A stretch of 64,000 nt of DNA from positions 1 to 64,000 of the forward strand of contig NZ_AUFE01000014.1 in assembly GCF_000426345.1 (NCBI RefSeq), given 5' to 3'. The DNA comes from Cupriavidus phytohabitans. Lineage in GTDB: Bacteria > Pseudomonadota > Gammaproteobacteria > Burkholderiales > Burkholderiaceae. A model generated the notes under the pieces. The model saw only the letters and a program-made list of their open reading frames with translations, had not been told where the DNA came from and made no database searches. The position numbers and the translations under genes were made by a program. Shown piece by piece: positions 24,602 to 33,105 of the stretch. Every line of letters begins with the position of its first letter. Position 1 is the first letter of the stretch.

Positions 24602-24635
24602 AAAAAAACCGCCAGGGTCGCTGGCGGTTTTTTTT
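24602..24635 (-). terminator. Attenuator hairpin upstream of aroG
   Basis: Read on the minus strand: A run, stem CCGCCAG / CTGGCGG with loop CGACC, then seven T. It lies in the aroG leader, between the leader peptide stop (24649) and the aroG start. A 9-nt segment CGCTGGCGG inside the leader ORF (24669-24677) is perfectly complementary to CCGCCAGCG, the 5' arm of this stem (24619-24627), giving an alternative anti-terminator pairing. Confidence 0.85.
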
Positions 24636-24648
24636 GTATTCGGGGCGC

Positions 24649-24720
24649 TTACAGCCGTCCCTCCCTATCCGCCAGCGGTGTGAGATCGCTAAAGAAGTAA
24701 AAGTAAAACTTAGCGGACAT
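24649..24720 (-). CDS. aroG leader peptide (23 aa) with FYFYFF run
   Basis: A short ORF encoding MSAKFYFYFFSDLTPLADRE plus GRL. Codons 5-10 (24691-24708) are Phe-Tyr-Phe-Tyr-Phe-Phe, which has the form of a regulatory leader peptide. Ribosome stalling here when charged tRNA-Phe or tRNA-Tyr is scarce would leave the downstream CGCTGGCGG segment free to pair with the terminator 5' arm and so allow transcription into aroG. The only in-frame start is this ATG (TGA precedes it 8 codons upstream). The ribosome site is poor, which weakens but does not remove the case. A TAAAAT at 24758-24763 on the same strand could be its -10 box. Confidence 0.8.
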   Translation of the reverse strand: MSAKFYFYFFSDLTPLADREGRL

Positions 24721-24763
24721 GGCGGAAAAGGATGTTGGCTGAGGTCAGCTTGATTCGATTTTA

Positions 24764-25006
24764 TGGAAAGGCGCTGGATTCATGCTGCGCTGCGTTGCAG
24801 AAGGGCAGGAAATTGCGCGCAGATCCGTAAAACTTCGAGGCGCCTTGATTGCCTGTGGTGCGACGAAGCATCTTTATAGCGCGTTTTGACAGGGTTGGCA
24901 AGTGTCCGCGACGCCGCCCCCGGCGCTTCGCCGCGCGCCATTTCCTGCTGTATCGGCTAAGGGCCGCAGCCTATATTGAACGGGGGAGCGCACGGGGAGG
25001 TGCATC
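24764..25006. other. Divergent control region between aroG leader and methyltransferase gene
   Basis: About 240 bp without a gene. It must hold the aroG promoter (minus strand) and the methyltransferase promoter (plus strand). The stretch 24860-24895 has relatively AT-rich TTTATAGCGCGTTTTGACA, where TTGACA is a possible -35 for the plus strand, but no -10 box at proper distance stood out. Confidence 0.4.
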
Positions 25007-26080
25007 ATGAGCGTCGACGAGGCGAGGCTGAATGCCTTCATGGAGAAATTCGTCCACGATATCGGCGCGGTGATGCACGCCGCCACGGTGGTGGTCGGCG
25101 ATGAACTGGGCCTGTACAAGGCCATGGCGGAAAAGCCGATGACCGCCGACGTGCTGGCGCAGAAAACCCATACCGACCCGCGTTACCTGCGCGAATGGCT
25201 GGCGGCCCAGGCAGCCAGCGGCTATGTCGACTACGATCCCGACAGCGCGGAGTTCAGCCTGAACGAAGAGCAGGCCTTCGCGCTGGCGCAAGAAGGCAGC
25301 CCGGCATTCATTCCCGGCGCGTTCCAGATTGCCGTGGCGCAATTCCGCGCCATTCCCAGGATGATCGATATCTTCCGCAACGGGCGCGGGCTGGGCTGGC
25401 ATGAACACGACCCGGCGCTGTTCCATGGCACCGAACGCTTTTTCCGGCCGGGCTATGCCGCGCACCTGGTCTCGGAATGGATTCCCGCGCTCGATGGCAT
25501 CGAGGCGCGGCTCAAGGACGGCGCCAGCGTGGCCGACGTCGGCTGCGGCCATGGCGCCTCGACCATCATCATGGCGCAGGCCTATCCGGCCTCGCGCTTC
25601 GTCGGCTTCGACTACCACGAGCCTTCGGTACGCCATGCCGCCGAGGCCGCGCGGCGTGCGGGGGTGGGCGACCGCGTGCGCTTCGAAGTGGCCAGCGCGA
25701 AGGACTATGCCGGCAAGGACTACGACCTGGTGGCGGTGTTCGACTGCCTGCACGACTTAGGCGATCCGGTTGGCGCGGCGCGGCACGTGCGCGAGACGCT
25801 GAGGCCGGACGGCGCGTGGCTGATCGTCGAGCCGTTTGCCAATGACAAGCTGGAAGACAACCTCAATCCGGTGGGGCGCGTGTTCTATTCCGCGTCGACC
25901 TTCATTTTCACGCCGGCGTCGCGTTCGCAGGAAGTGGGGCTGTGCCTGGGCGCGCAGGCAGGCGAGGTGCGCCTGCGCGGCGTGGCCGAACAGGCGGGCT
26001 TCGGCAGCTTCCGGAGGGCGGCCCAGACACCGTTCAACCTGGTGTACGAGGCGCGGCCCGTTGCACCGGAAGCACCATGA
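25007..26080 (+). CDS. Class I SAM-dependent methyltransferase with N-terminal winged helix
   Basis: A 357-residue protein. The N-terminal part (residues 10-90; VVVGDELGLYKAMAEKPMTA, then TDPRYLREWLAAQAASGYVD) is the winged-helix dimerisation domain of O-methyltransferase-like enzymes. The SAM-binding fold starts at about residue 175 with SVADVGCGHGASTIIMAQAY (motif I), VGFDYHEPSV (acidic loop) and VAVFDCLHDLGDP. It resembles the Rv2258c-type group, whose substrates are unknown. GGGAGGTG lies upstream of the start. The gene is monocistronic and ends in a terminator shared with tldD. Confidence 0.85.
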   Translation: MSVDEARLNAFMEKFVHDIGAVMHAATVVVGDELGLYKAMAEKPMTADVLAQKTHTDPRYLREWLAAQAASGYVDYDPDSAEFSLNEEQAFALAQEGSPAFIPGAFQIAVAQFRAIPRMIDIFRNGRGLGWHEHDPALFHGTERFFRPGYAAHLVSEWIPALDGIEARLKDGASVADVGCGHGASTIIMAQAYPASRFVGFDYHEPSVRHAAEAARRAGVGDRVRFEVASAKDYAGKDYDLVAVFDCLHDLGDPVGAARHVRETLRPDGAWLIVEPFANDKLEDNLNPVGRVFYSASTFIFTPASRSQEVGLCLGAQAGEVRLRGVAEQAGFGSFRRAAQTPFNLVYEARPVAPEAP

Positions 26081-26081
26081 A

Positions 26082-26105
26082 AAACGGGACCCGCGGGTCC
26101 CGTTT
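26082..26105. terminator. Terminator between methyltransferase gene and tldD
   Basis: Perfect palindrome with arms AAACGGGACCCG and its complement (24 bp, little or no loop beyond GC pairs) in the gap between the convergent genes. T content after the stem is modest. Confidence 0.65.
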
Positions 26106-26123
26106 CCTTGAGGCGATGTACGG

Positions 26124-27584
26124 TCAGGCCGTGCCGCCCACCGTCATGTTTTCAATGCGCAGCGTCGGCTGGCCCACGCCGACCGGCACGCTCTGTCCTT
26201 CCTTGCCGCACACGCCAACGCCCGAATCCAGGCGCATGTCGTTGCCGATCATGGTCACGTCCTTCAGCGATTCCGGGCCGTTGCCGACCAGCGTCGCGCC
26301 TTTGACCGGATGCGTGATCTTGCCGTCCTCGATCATGTATGCCTCGCTTGCCGAGAACACGAACTTGCCGTTGGTGATGTCGACCTGGCCGCCGCCGAAG
26401 TTGACCGCATACAGCCCCTTCTTGACGCTGGCGATGATTTCCTGCGGATCCTTGTCGCCGTTGAGCATGTAGGTGTTGGTCATGCGCGGCATCGGCAGCG
26501 CGGCATAGCTTTCGCGGCGGGCGTTGCCGGTGACCGGCATCTTCATCAGGCGCGCGTTGAGCGTGTCCTGGATATAGCCGCGCAGGATGCCGTCCTCGAT
26601 CAGCGTGGTGCACTGGGTCGGGTTGCCTTCGTCGTCGAGGTTGAGCGAGCCACGGCGGTTGGCCAGCGTGCCGTCGTCGACCACGGTCACGCCCTTGGCC
26701 GCGACGCGCTCGCCCATGCGGCCGGCGAAGGCCGACGAGCCCTTGCGGTTGAAATCGCCTTCCAGGCCGTGGCCGACGGCCTCGTGCAGCAGCACGCCGG
26801 GCCAGCCCGGCCCCAGCACGACGGTCATCGCGCCGGCCGGGGCGGGGCGGGCGTCAAGGTTGACCAGCGCCGACGACACGGCTTCGTCCACGTACTTCTG
26901 CAGCAGGTCGTCGGTGAAATACCCGTAGGCATAGCGGCCGCCGCCGCCCGACGAGCCGATCTCGCGGCGCCCGCCCTGTTCGGCAATCACCGTCACCGAC
27001 ACGCGCACCAGCGGACGCACATCGGCGGCGATCACGCCGTCGCTGCGCGCCACCAGCACCACGTCGTACTCGCCGGCCAGGCCTGCCATCACCTGCACCA
27101 CGCGCGGATCCTTGGCGCGCGCCATGCGTTCGATGCGCTCGAGCAGTGCCACCTTTTCGGCGGCGGCCATCGAATCGAGCGGGTCGTTGGGCGCGTACAG
27201 GTTGCGCCCCGCGTGCGAGGCCAGCTCGCCCGCCACCTTGACGCGGCCGTTGCCGGCGCGGCCGATGGTGCGGGTGGCGGCTGCCGCCTGCGACAGCGCG
27301 GCCAGGCTGATGTCGTCCGAATAGGCAAAGGCCGTCTTGTCGCCCGACACGGCGCGCACGCCCACGCCCTGGTCGATGCTGAAGCTGCCCGACTTGACAA
27401 TGCCTTCTTCCAGGCTCCACGCCTCGTTGCGGGTGTACTGGAAGTACAGGTCGGCATAGTCGACCTTGTGCGTGAAGATATCGGCCAGCACGCGCTGCAG
27501 CTTGGCCTCGTCCAGGCCATACGGCGCCAGCAGCAGTTGCTGCGCGGTGGCCAGGTTGCGGATTCCGAGATCGCCGGCGTTCAT
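26124..27584 (-). CDS. tldD: TldD, metalloprotease subunit
   Basis: A 486-residue subunit of the TldD/TldE (PmbA) zinc protease, which degrades unfolded peptides and matures some ribosomally made peptides such as microcins; it acts in the cytoplasm. The HExxxH zinc motif is visible in [14 protein letters not shown] (about residue 265), with a downstream ligand region near [16 protein letters not shown]. Conserved blocks [13 protein letters not shown] and [11 protein letters not shown] are present. The start at 27584 has AAAGGA upstream. The partner pmbA/tldE is not in the window. The nitrilase-family gene lies 115 bp upstream on the same strand. Confidence 0.95.
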   Translation of the reverse strand: MNAGDLGIRNLATAQQLLLAPYGLDEAKLQRVLADIFTHKVDYADLYFQYTRNEAWSLEEGIVKSGSFSIDQGVGVRAVSGDKTAFAYSDDISLAALSQAAAATRTIGRAGNGRVKVAGELASHAGRNLYAPNDPLDSMAAAEKVALLERIERMARAKDPRVVQVMAGLAGEYDVVLVARSDGVIAADVRPLVRVSVTVIAEQGGRREIGSSGGGGRYAYGYFTDDLLQKYVDEAVSSALVNLDARPAPAGAMTVVLGPGWPGVLLHEAVGHGLEGDFNRKGSSAFAGRMGERVAAKGVTVVDDGTLANRRGSLNLDDEGNPTQCTTLIEDGILRGYIQDTLNARLMKMPVTGNARRESYAALPMPRMTNTYMLNGDKDPQEIIASVKKGLYAVNFGGGQVDITNGKFVFSASEAYMIEDGKITHPVKGATLVGNGPESLKDVTMIGNDMRLDSGVGVCGKEGQSVPVGVGQPTLRIENMTVGGTA

Positions 27585-27699
27585 GAGATGTCCTTTCTTC
27601 TGTTTGCCGCCCCGGCAGGTCATGGATCTTGCCGGTGGCGTGAAATGCCTGGTGCGGGTGGCACGTGCGACCACATGCGGCCCCGCGGTTGCGTACATG

Positions 27700-28521
27700 C
27701 TACAGCACCCGGTGTCGCAGTGCCGGCAGGTTTTGCCTGACTTCTTCCAGCCGCGCCGGGTCGATGGTGCCGGCCACCACGCCTTCGCCTTCGGGCAGCA
27801 TGGCCAGCACTTCGCCCCAGGGGTCGACCAGCATCGAATGGCCCCACGTGCGGCGTCCGTTCTCATGCTTGCCACCCTGTGCGGCGGCCAGCACATAGCA
27901 CTGGTTTTCGATGGCGCGGGCGCGCAGCAGGATCTCCCAGTGCGCCTGGCCCGTGGTGTAGGTGAACGCGGCCGGCATCAGGATCAGGCTGGTGCCGGCG
28001 CCGGATGCCAGGCCGCGGTACAGCTCGGGAAAGCGCAGGTCGTAGCACACCGACATGGCCACGCGGCCGCACGGCGCGTCGAAGCTGACCGGGGTGCGGC
28101 CGGCCAGGATAGTGCGCGATTCGTCATAGTTCTCGGTCCCGCGCGTGAAGCCGAACAGGTGGATCTTGTCGTAGCGCGCCACGCGCTCGCCGCGCGGGTC
28201 GAAGGCGAGCGAGGTGTTGTACACGCGCGCCGGGTCGTCGCACCACATCGGCAGCGTGCCGCCCACCAGCCAGATGCCGTGGCGGCGCGCGGCGCCGGCC
28301 AGGAACTGCTGCACCGGTCCATCGCCGTCGTGCTCGCGCACCGCCACCTTGTCCGCTTCGGAGCGGCCCATCATGCAGAAGTACTCGGGCAGCAGCACTA
28401 GTTGCGCGCCGCCTGCGGCGGCCTCGGCGATCAGCGCCTCGGCGCGCGCCAGGTTGGCATCGAGCGAGGTGCCGGTGACGGTCTGCACGGCGGCCACGCG
28501 GAACGGGGCGGGGGCGGTCAT
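27700..28521 (-). CDS. Carbon-nitrogen hydrolase, Nit1/deaminated glutathione amidase type
   Basis: A 273-residue nitrilase-superfamily amidase. The Glu-Lys-Cys triad is visible: E46 in LLPEYF, K119 in YDKIHLF and C159 in [13 protein letters not shown]. The C-terminal region [19 protein letters not shown] is typical of the Nit branch, whose members hydrolyse deaminated glutathione, a side product of transaminases. The order yhdP-nit-tldD on one strand is common in betaproteobacteria and the gap to yhdP is 49 bp, so the three are likely one operon. Confidence 0.88.
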   Translation of the reverse strand: MTAPAPFRVAAVQTVTGTSLDANLARAEALIAEAAAGGAQLVLLPEYFCMMGRSEADKVAVREHDGDGPVQQFLAGAARRHGIWLVGGTLPMWCDDPARVYNTSLAFDPRGERVARYDKIHLFGFTRGTENYDESRTILAGRTPVSFDAPCGRVAMSVCYDLRFPELYRGLASGAGTSLILMPAAFTYTTGQAHWEILLRARAIENQCYVLAAAQGGKHENGRRTWGHSMLVDPWGEVLAMLPEGEGVVAGTIDPARLEEVRQNLPALRHRVL

Positions 28522-28570
28522 GGGCGTTGGTTTCCTCTTGGGCTCTCTCGGACTGTCTTGGGCGCTGGCT

Positions 28571-31500
28571 TCAGCGCGGGAACGCGGGGTCGGTGCGGTT
28601 CTGGAAACTGGGGGCTTGCGCCTTATTCTCCTCCACTTTGCCGATCTGCGGGTTGGCCCAGCTGCCGGTGATGCGGTAGTGCTGGGTGAACACCTTGGAG
28701 AACTCGTCGGCAAACAGCAGCTGCGCGGCGAGCGTGCCGATGCCCAGCACCGGGTTGATAAAGGCGGCTGCCACCGAGGTCGAGGTGGCATTGATGCGCG
28801 GCACCACCTCCACGCGCAGATCCTGGGTCTCGCGCAGCAGGTTGGCGGTGCCGCTCATGCTGGCGATGATCTGCGGACTCCTGAGTTCGAAATCCTGGAT
28901 GGTGCCGACGCCGTTCTCGATCGTGCCGGAGCCGGAAACGCGGTCGAACAGCAGTCCGCGGCCCGACAGGCTGCGGAAGTCCAGCGTGGCAAAGCGCAGC
29001 AGCCCCTGCAGGCTGAGCACGCCCAGCAGCCGCGCCGCGCCCGGCTCGACGCTCAGGATCTGGCCATTCTCCAGGTCGAGCGACAGCTTGCCGGACAACG
29101 TCGGGTAGTCGATCGACAGCGGTGAGCCGCGCCAGGCCACGCGGCCTTCCAGCTTGCCCTTGCCGTCGCGCAGCGTGTGCGGCAGCCCCAGCCGGTCCAG
29201 CGTGGCGCCGGCGTCGCCGATGTCGATGACGAACGACAGCAGGGTGCGGCGTTCGGCATTGCCGTCGGCGCGCAGCCGGCGCGGCACGCGCCAGCTGCCG
29301 TGGCCGGTCAGCGTGGCATCGGGCTGTTCGATTTTCAGCTTGTCCAGGGTCCAGACCGGGTCGGTGCCGCTGGTGCCGGTATGCGCCTTGACTTCGAGCC
29401 TGCCGAAGTCGTGGCCGCGCAGCATGAACTGCTCGGCGACCAGGTCGATGGCGGGCAGTTCGTCGATGCTGCTGGCGAGGGCGTCGACCACGTTGCGCTC
29501 GTCGCTGGCATCTGGCACGTTCAGGCGCGACAGGCGCAGCTGCAGCGCGCCCGTGGCGTTGGCACCGGCACCGGCACCAGCACCGGCACCAGCACCAGCA
29601 CCGGTCGCGGCCGGCTGCCACTGCACGGCGCCGGCGATCTGGCGCGACTCGATCCTGGCGTTCCAGCCGTCGGCTTCGCGCGTGGCGTCGAGCGCCACGT
29701 CGTCGAGCGTGCGGCCCATGCCATGGAGCGTGCCGGCGCGCAGCGCAATGCGGCCCGGCAGGAACGGCGAGGGGCGCGTGCCATCACCCGAAGTCGCCGG
29801 GCCGGCGAAGGCCTCGCGCCAGGCGTCGATGTCGAGCCGGTCGAAGGTTGCCGCGGCGCTGACGCTGGCCGTCGGCGCCGGCGCCGCCTGCTGCACGCCG
29901 ATGCCGCCAGCGACCACTTCGATGCCATTGCCGCCGCTCTGCTCGCGGCGCAACAGGTAGCGTGCGTTGAGGGCGTTGCCCAGCTGCAGCGTCAGTTCGT
30001 CGATGCCGGCGCGGCCGGGCGCGGGGCGCAGCTCGACGCGCAGCGGCAGGTCGTGCGGCGCCGCCTTTGCCAGCGGCGCCGGCAAGCCGATGGCCATGCC
30101 GTTGAGCGAGGAATTCAACTGCACCTGCAGTTCGCGTTCGCGCATCGCGATCACGGTGTTGTAGCCGGTGCTGCCTTCCAGCCTGGCCGCCAGCGGCGCC
30201 AGGGCCGAGCCTGCCGTGAACTCGCGCAGGCCTGCCGCTGAGGCGGTGCCGCTTGCGGTGATGCGCGTGCCCCCTTCCGGCTGGGTGCCGCCGCCGAGCT
30301 TCACTTCTCCGCCCAGGAAGCGCGCGCGCAGGTTCTCCAGCCCGAAGCCGTGCTCGTTGAATGTGATGTCCCCGCTGGCATTGCCAAAGGCCGGCAGCTG
30401 CGGGCTGAGCACGACGTCGTTGCCGGGGAAGCGGAAACGTCCCTCCACTCTGGCCGCGTTGGCGTGCTCCAGCGGCATGTCGAGCTTGAGCCTGAGCTCG
30501 CCGTTGCCATGCGCACGCGCCGCGTCGGCCACGCGCGCGGTCCATTCGCGCACCGGCGAGGCGGCGATATAGCGCAGGAAGCCCTGGACCGGCCCGCTGG
30601 CGCCGCCGTCGATGGCGAGGCGGCCATGTGCGCTGAGGTCGTCGATGCGGCCGCTGACGTCCTGCAGCACTACACCCGGGATGTCGTGCACCGTGGCGCG
30701 CTTTGCCAGGAAAGTCATGCCACCGCGGTCGAAGGTGACCTGTCCGGCGATGTCGGTGAACGCCGGCCACAGCGGCGCGCCCCCCGCGCCAGTCTCGTGC
30801 GGCGCAATCTGGTAGCTGACGCGCTCGATCGGCACGTCGACGCGGAACTCGCCCGCCTTCTCGAACGGCGCGTGGAACGGGAAATGCTCCAGATCGCCCT
30901 TGAGCACGAAGCCGACGCCGGCTGCGTCGCCACGCACCAGCGCGCCAGCCAGGTAGTGCCGCGTGCCCGCCGGGATGGTCAGCGGCAGGTAGCGCGGCAC
31001 GCGCGCGACCTGGGCGCGGGTCATCTCGCCGCTCAGGTCGGCGATGCCGGAAGTGCCGTCGCCGCCGGCGCGCCAGGTGCCGCGCACAGAGCCCGCAGCA
31101 TCCGCGTTGGCAAAGCGGATGCCGTCCAGTGTGACCACCAGCTTGCCGCCGGCGTGGTGCCAGCGCACGTCGCCGCCGATCTGGTCGAACGGCACGCGCG
31201 GCTCCTCGAACAGCCCGGGCACCACCAGCGACGCGCCATTGCCTTCGAAGCGCGCATTGCCTTGCTGGTCGTCGAACGAGAACGTGCCCGACAGGCGCGA
31301 GAAACCAGGCGTGCCCAGCCGCGGACGGCCCCTGGCATCCAGGGCCGGCACCGCCGGCTGGCCATTGAGCGAGACGTCGCGCAGCGTGCCCTGCACGCTG
31401 TAGTGGGGCTTGCCGCCGCTGCGGTCGAGCATGCCGGCGCGCTCGCGGCTCCAGCTGACGTTGAGGTTGTCGATGTGGCCGGCCGGCTGCAGCGCGCGCA

Positions 31501-32956
31501 GCCGGCGCAGCACCGCGGTCTCAAGCGGCATCGAGCTGGCCAGCGCGCGCACCGTGTTCAGGTCCAGCGTGGGCGCCTTCAGCGTGAACTTGCGCAGGTT
31601 GCCGTCCTTGGCATAGGCCCAGCCGAGCTCGACCTTGCGCATGCCTTCGCGCCAGCTGCCGTCGGCGGACGCGGCCTGGCCGTCGGCGGGCTGCGGCTGC
31701 CACAGCAGCGTGTCGACGGTGAGCAGGTTGCTGCCGTCGCGTTCGGTCCGGTGCAGCAGGAAGGCCTGTGCATTGGCCAGCCGCAGCGGGGCGGCGGCGC
31801 CGGCCAGCTGCAGGTCGACGCTGCTGGCGCGCAGACGGGTCTGGCTGCGCACGATGCGGCCCTGGCGGAACTCGATGCTGCCGTCGGTGCTGAAGGTGCC
31901 GCTGGCCACGCCCTCGAACATGGCCAGGTAGCGCTGCAGCACCGGCAACTCCAGCTGGGCCAGGTCCCAGCTGGCCTGGCCGCTCCAGTAGCGCCAGTTG
32001 CCGGCGCTGTGCAGGTAATCGTTGCTGAAGCCGGACTTGACCACCAGCGGGCGCGGGCCCAGCGCCGGCGAGCGCGCTTCCAGCGTCACCGTATGGCGCG
32101 AGCCGTCGCGACGGGTGTCGAGGCGGATTTCGCCGATATCGAGCTGCGGCAGCCCGGCCTTCTCGTCGCGCCAGCGAAGCTTGCCGTCGGACAGCGACAC
32201 GCGGCCCTGCGACATCAGCCAGCCCAGGAAACGGTCGTCCTCCTGCTGGCCGCCGGTGGCATCGACCGGCATGCCGCCGACCAGCAGCTTGCCCTCGGGC
32301 GTGCGGCGCACCAGGATGTCGGTGCCGGTGGCGCCCAGGCTGACGAACTGCAGGTCCATGCTGAACAGCGAGCGCCACGACAGCTTGCCGTCGAGCGTGG
32401 CGGTCGACAGCAGCACGCGCTTGCCATCGTCCACGGCGCGCAGGTCGCGGGCGCGGAAGGCGGGATGCCAGCCATCCCAGTAGGTATCGAGAGCGCCGAT
32501 GGTCACCTGTGCCGAGAGCGCGACCGAGCCGCGCTCCTCAAGCCATTCGCGCGCGGCCGACGCCTGCGGCCACAGCACGAAGCGGATCAGCAGGCCCGCC
32601 ACCAGCGCCAGCACGCCCAGCACCAGCGCCAGCCGTACCAGCGCGCGTCCCAGGCCGCGCCAGAATGGATGGTGCACCATGCCAATGGCCGCGCGCGCGC
32701 CGGCGCCGGCGATGCGGCGCAAACGCGCCAGGCCCTGCGCAGGGCGCGGCAGGGCAGGGGAATCGATACCTGGAGCAGCCAAGGAATGAGCAGGTGGTGG
32801 CGAAGCGGGGTGGTTCGCGGGATTGTTCGAGGAGCTGTTGGCTGGACTTTTAAAAGTGTCGTTGGCCGGCGCTGGCAGCGCAGCGGCGGCCACATGCCCA
32901 CCCGCGCCGCCATTGGGGGGAGAACCGTCAGCGGGTTGTGGGGCGCGGCTGGACAT
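28571..32956 (-). CDS. yhdP: YhdP, AsmA-like inner-membrane protein (TIGR02099)
   Basis: A 1461-residue envelope-spanning AsmA-family protein; YhdP in E. coli helps move phospholipids from the inner to the outer membrane. The cytoplasmic N-terminus is Pro/Ala-rich; one membrane anchor (LALVLGVLALVAGLLIRFVLW) lies near residue 115, and the rest is a long periplasmic beta-rich domain ending in the conserved YRITGSWANPQI. A stretch of Ala-Gly repeats, encoded by seven hexanucleotide units, lies at 29561-29602. The ATG at 32956 is preferred to a TTG at 32974. The gene is divergent from glnE. Confidence 0.92.
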   Translation of the reverse strand: MSSRAPQPADGSPPNGGAGGHVAAAALPAPANDTFKSPANSSSNNPANHPASPPPAHSLAAPGIDSPALPRPAQGLARLRRIAGAGARAAIGMVHHPFWRGLGRALVRLALVLGVLALVAGLLIRFVLWPQASAAREWLEERGSVALSAQVTIGALDTYWDGWHPAFRARDLRAVDDGKRVLLSTATLDGKLSWRSLFSMDLQFVSLGATGTDILVRRTPEGKLLVGGMPVDATGGQQEDDRFLGWLMSQGRVSLSDGKLRWRDEKAGLPQLDIGEIRLDTRRDGSRHTVTLEARSPALGPRPLVVKSGFSNDYLHSAGNWRYWSGQASWDLAQLELPVLQRYLAMFEGVASGTFSTDGSIEFRQGRIVRSQTRLRASSVDLQLAGAAAPLRLANAQAFLLHRTERDGSNLLTVDTLLWQPQPADGQAASADGSWREGMRKVELGWAYAKDGNLRKFTLKAPTLDLNTVRALASSMPLETAVLRRLRALQPAGHIDNLNVSWSRERAGMLDRSGGKPHYSVQGTLRDVSLNGQPAVPALDARGRPRLGTPGFSRLSGTFSFDDQQGNARFEGNGASLVVPGLFEEPRVPFDQIGGDVRWHHAGGKLVVTLDGIRFANADAAGSVRGTWRAGGDGTSGIADLSGEMTRAQVARVPRYLPLTIPAGTRHYLAGALVRGDAAGVGFVLKGDLEHFPFHAPFEKAGEFRVDVPIERVSYQIAPHETGAGGAPLWPAFTDIAGQVTFDRGGMTFLAKRATVHDIPGVVLQDVSGRIDDLSAHGRLAIDGGASGPVQGFLRYIAASPVREWTARVADAARAHGNGELRLKLDMPLEHANAARVEGRFRFPGNDVVLSPQLPAFGNASGDITFNEHGFGLENLRARFLGGEVKLGGGTQPEGGTRITASGTASAAGLREFTAGSALAPLAARLEGSTGYNTVIAMRERELQVQLNSSLNGMAIGLPAPLAKAAPHDLPLRVELRPAPGRAGIDELTLQLGNALNARYLLRREQSGGNGIEVVAGGIGVQQAAPAPTASVSAAATFDRLDIDAWREAFAGPATSGDGTRPSPFLPGRIALRAGTLHGMGRTLDDVALDATREADGWNARIESRQIAGAVQWQPAATGAGAGAGAGAGAGANATGALQLRLSRLNVPDASDERNVVDALASSIDELPAIDLVAEQFMLRGHDFGRLEVKAHTGTSGTDPVWTLDKLKIEQPDATLTGHGSWRVPRRLRADGNAERRTLLSFVIDIGDAGATLDRLGLPHTLRDGKGKLEGRVAWRGSPLSIDYPTLSGKLSLDLENGQILSVEPGAARLLGVLSLQGLLRFATLDFRSLSGRGLLFDRVSGSGTIENGVGTIQDFELRSPQIIASMSGTANLLRETQDLRVEVVPRINATSTSVAAAFINPVLGIGTLAAQLLFADEFSKVFTQHYRITGSWANPQIGKVEENKAQAPSFQNRTDPAFPR
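29561..29602. repeat. Hexanucleotide tandem repeat inside yhdP
   Basis: Seven units of GGCACC or AGCACC in a row, encoding Ala-Gly dipeptides on the minus strand. Unit length is a multiple of three, so copy-number change would alter linker length without a frameshift. Confidence 0.9.
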
Positions 32957-33105
32957 GCGCAGATTATCCGACAATACTAGCCGCTCTCCAATCTGGTGCC
33001 CGGCCGGCTACAACAAGAATGCGCGCACCGGGGCAGCATGGTCCGGGCACGCCCGATCTGGCGCCGGTACCGGCCGCACCTTCTTTCGCATTTCAAATTA
33101 CTGGA

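Noticed and set aside
24602..24635. Terminator of the plus-strand methyltransferase gene or a bystander hairpin
   Set aside because: No plus-strand gene ends here; it stands in the aroG leader on the minus strand beside a matching anti-terminator and leader ORF.
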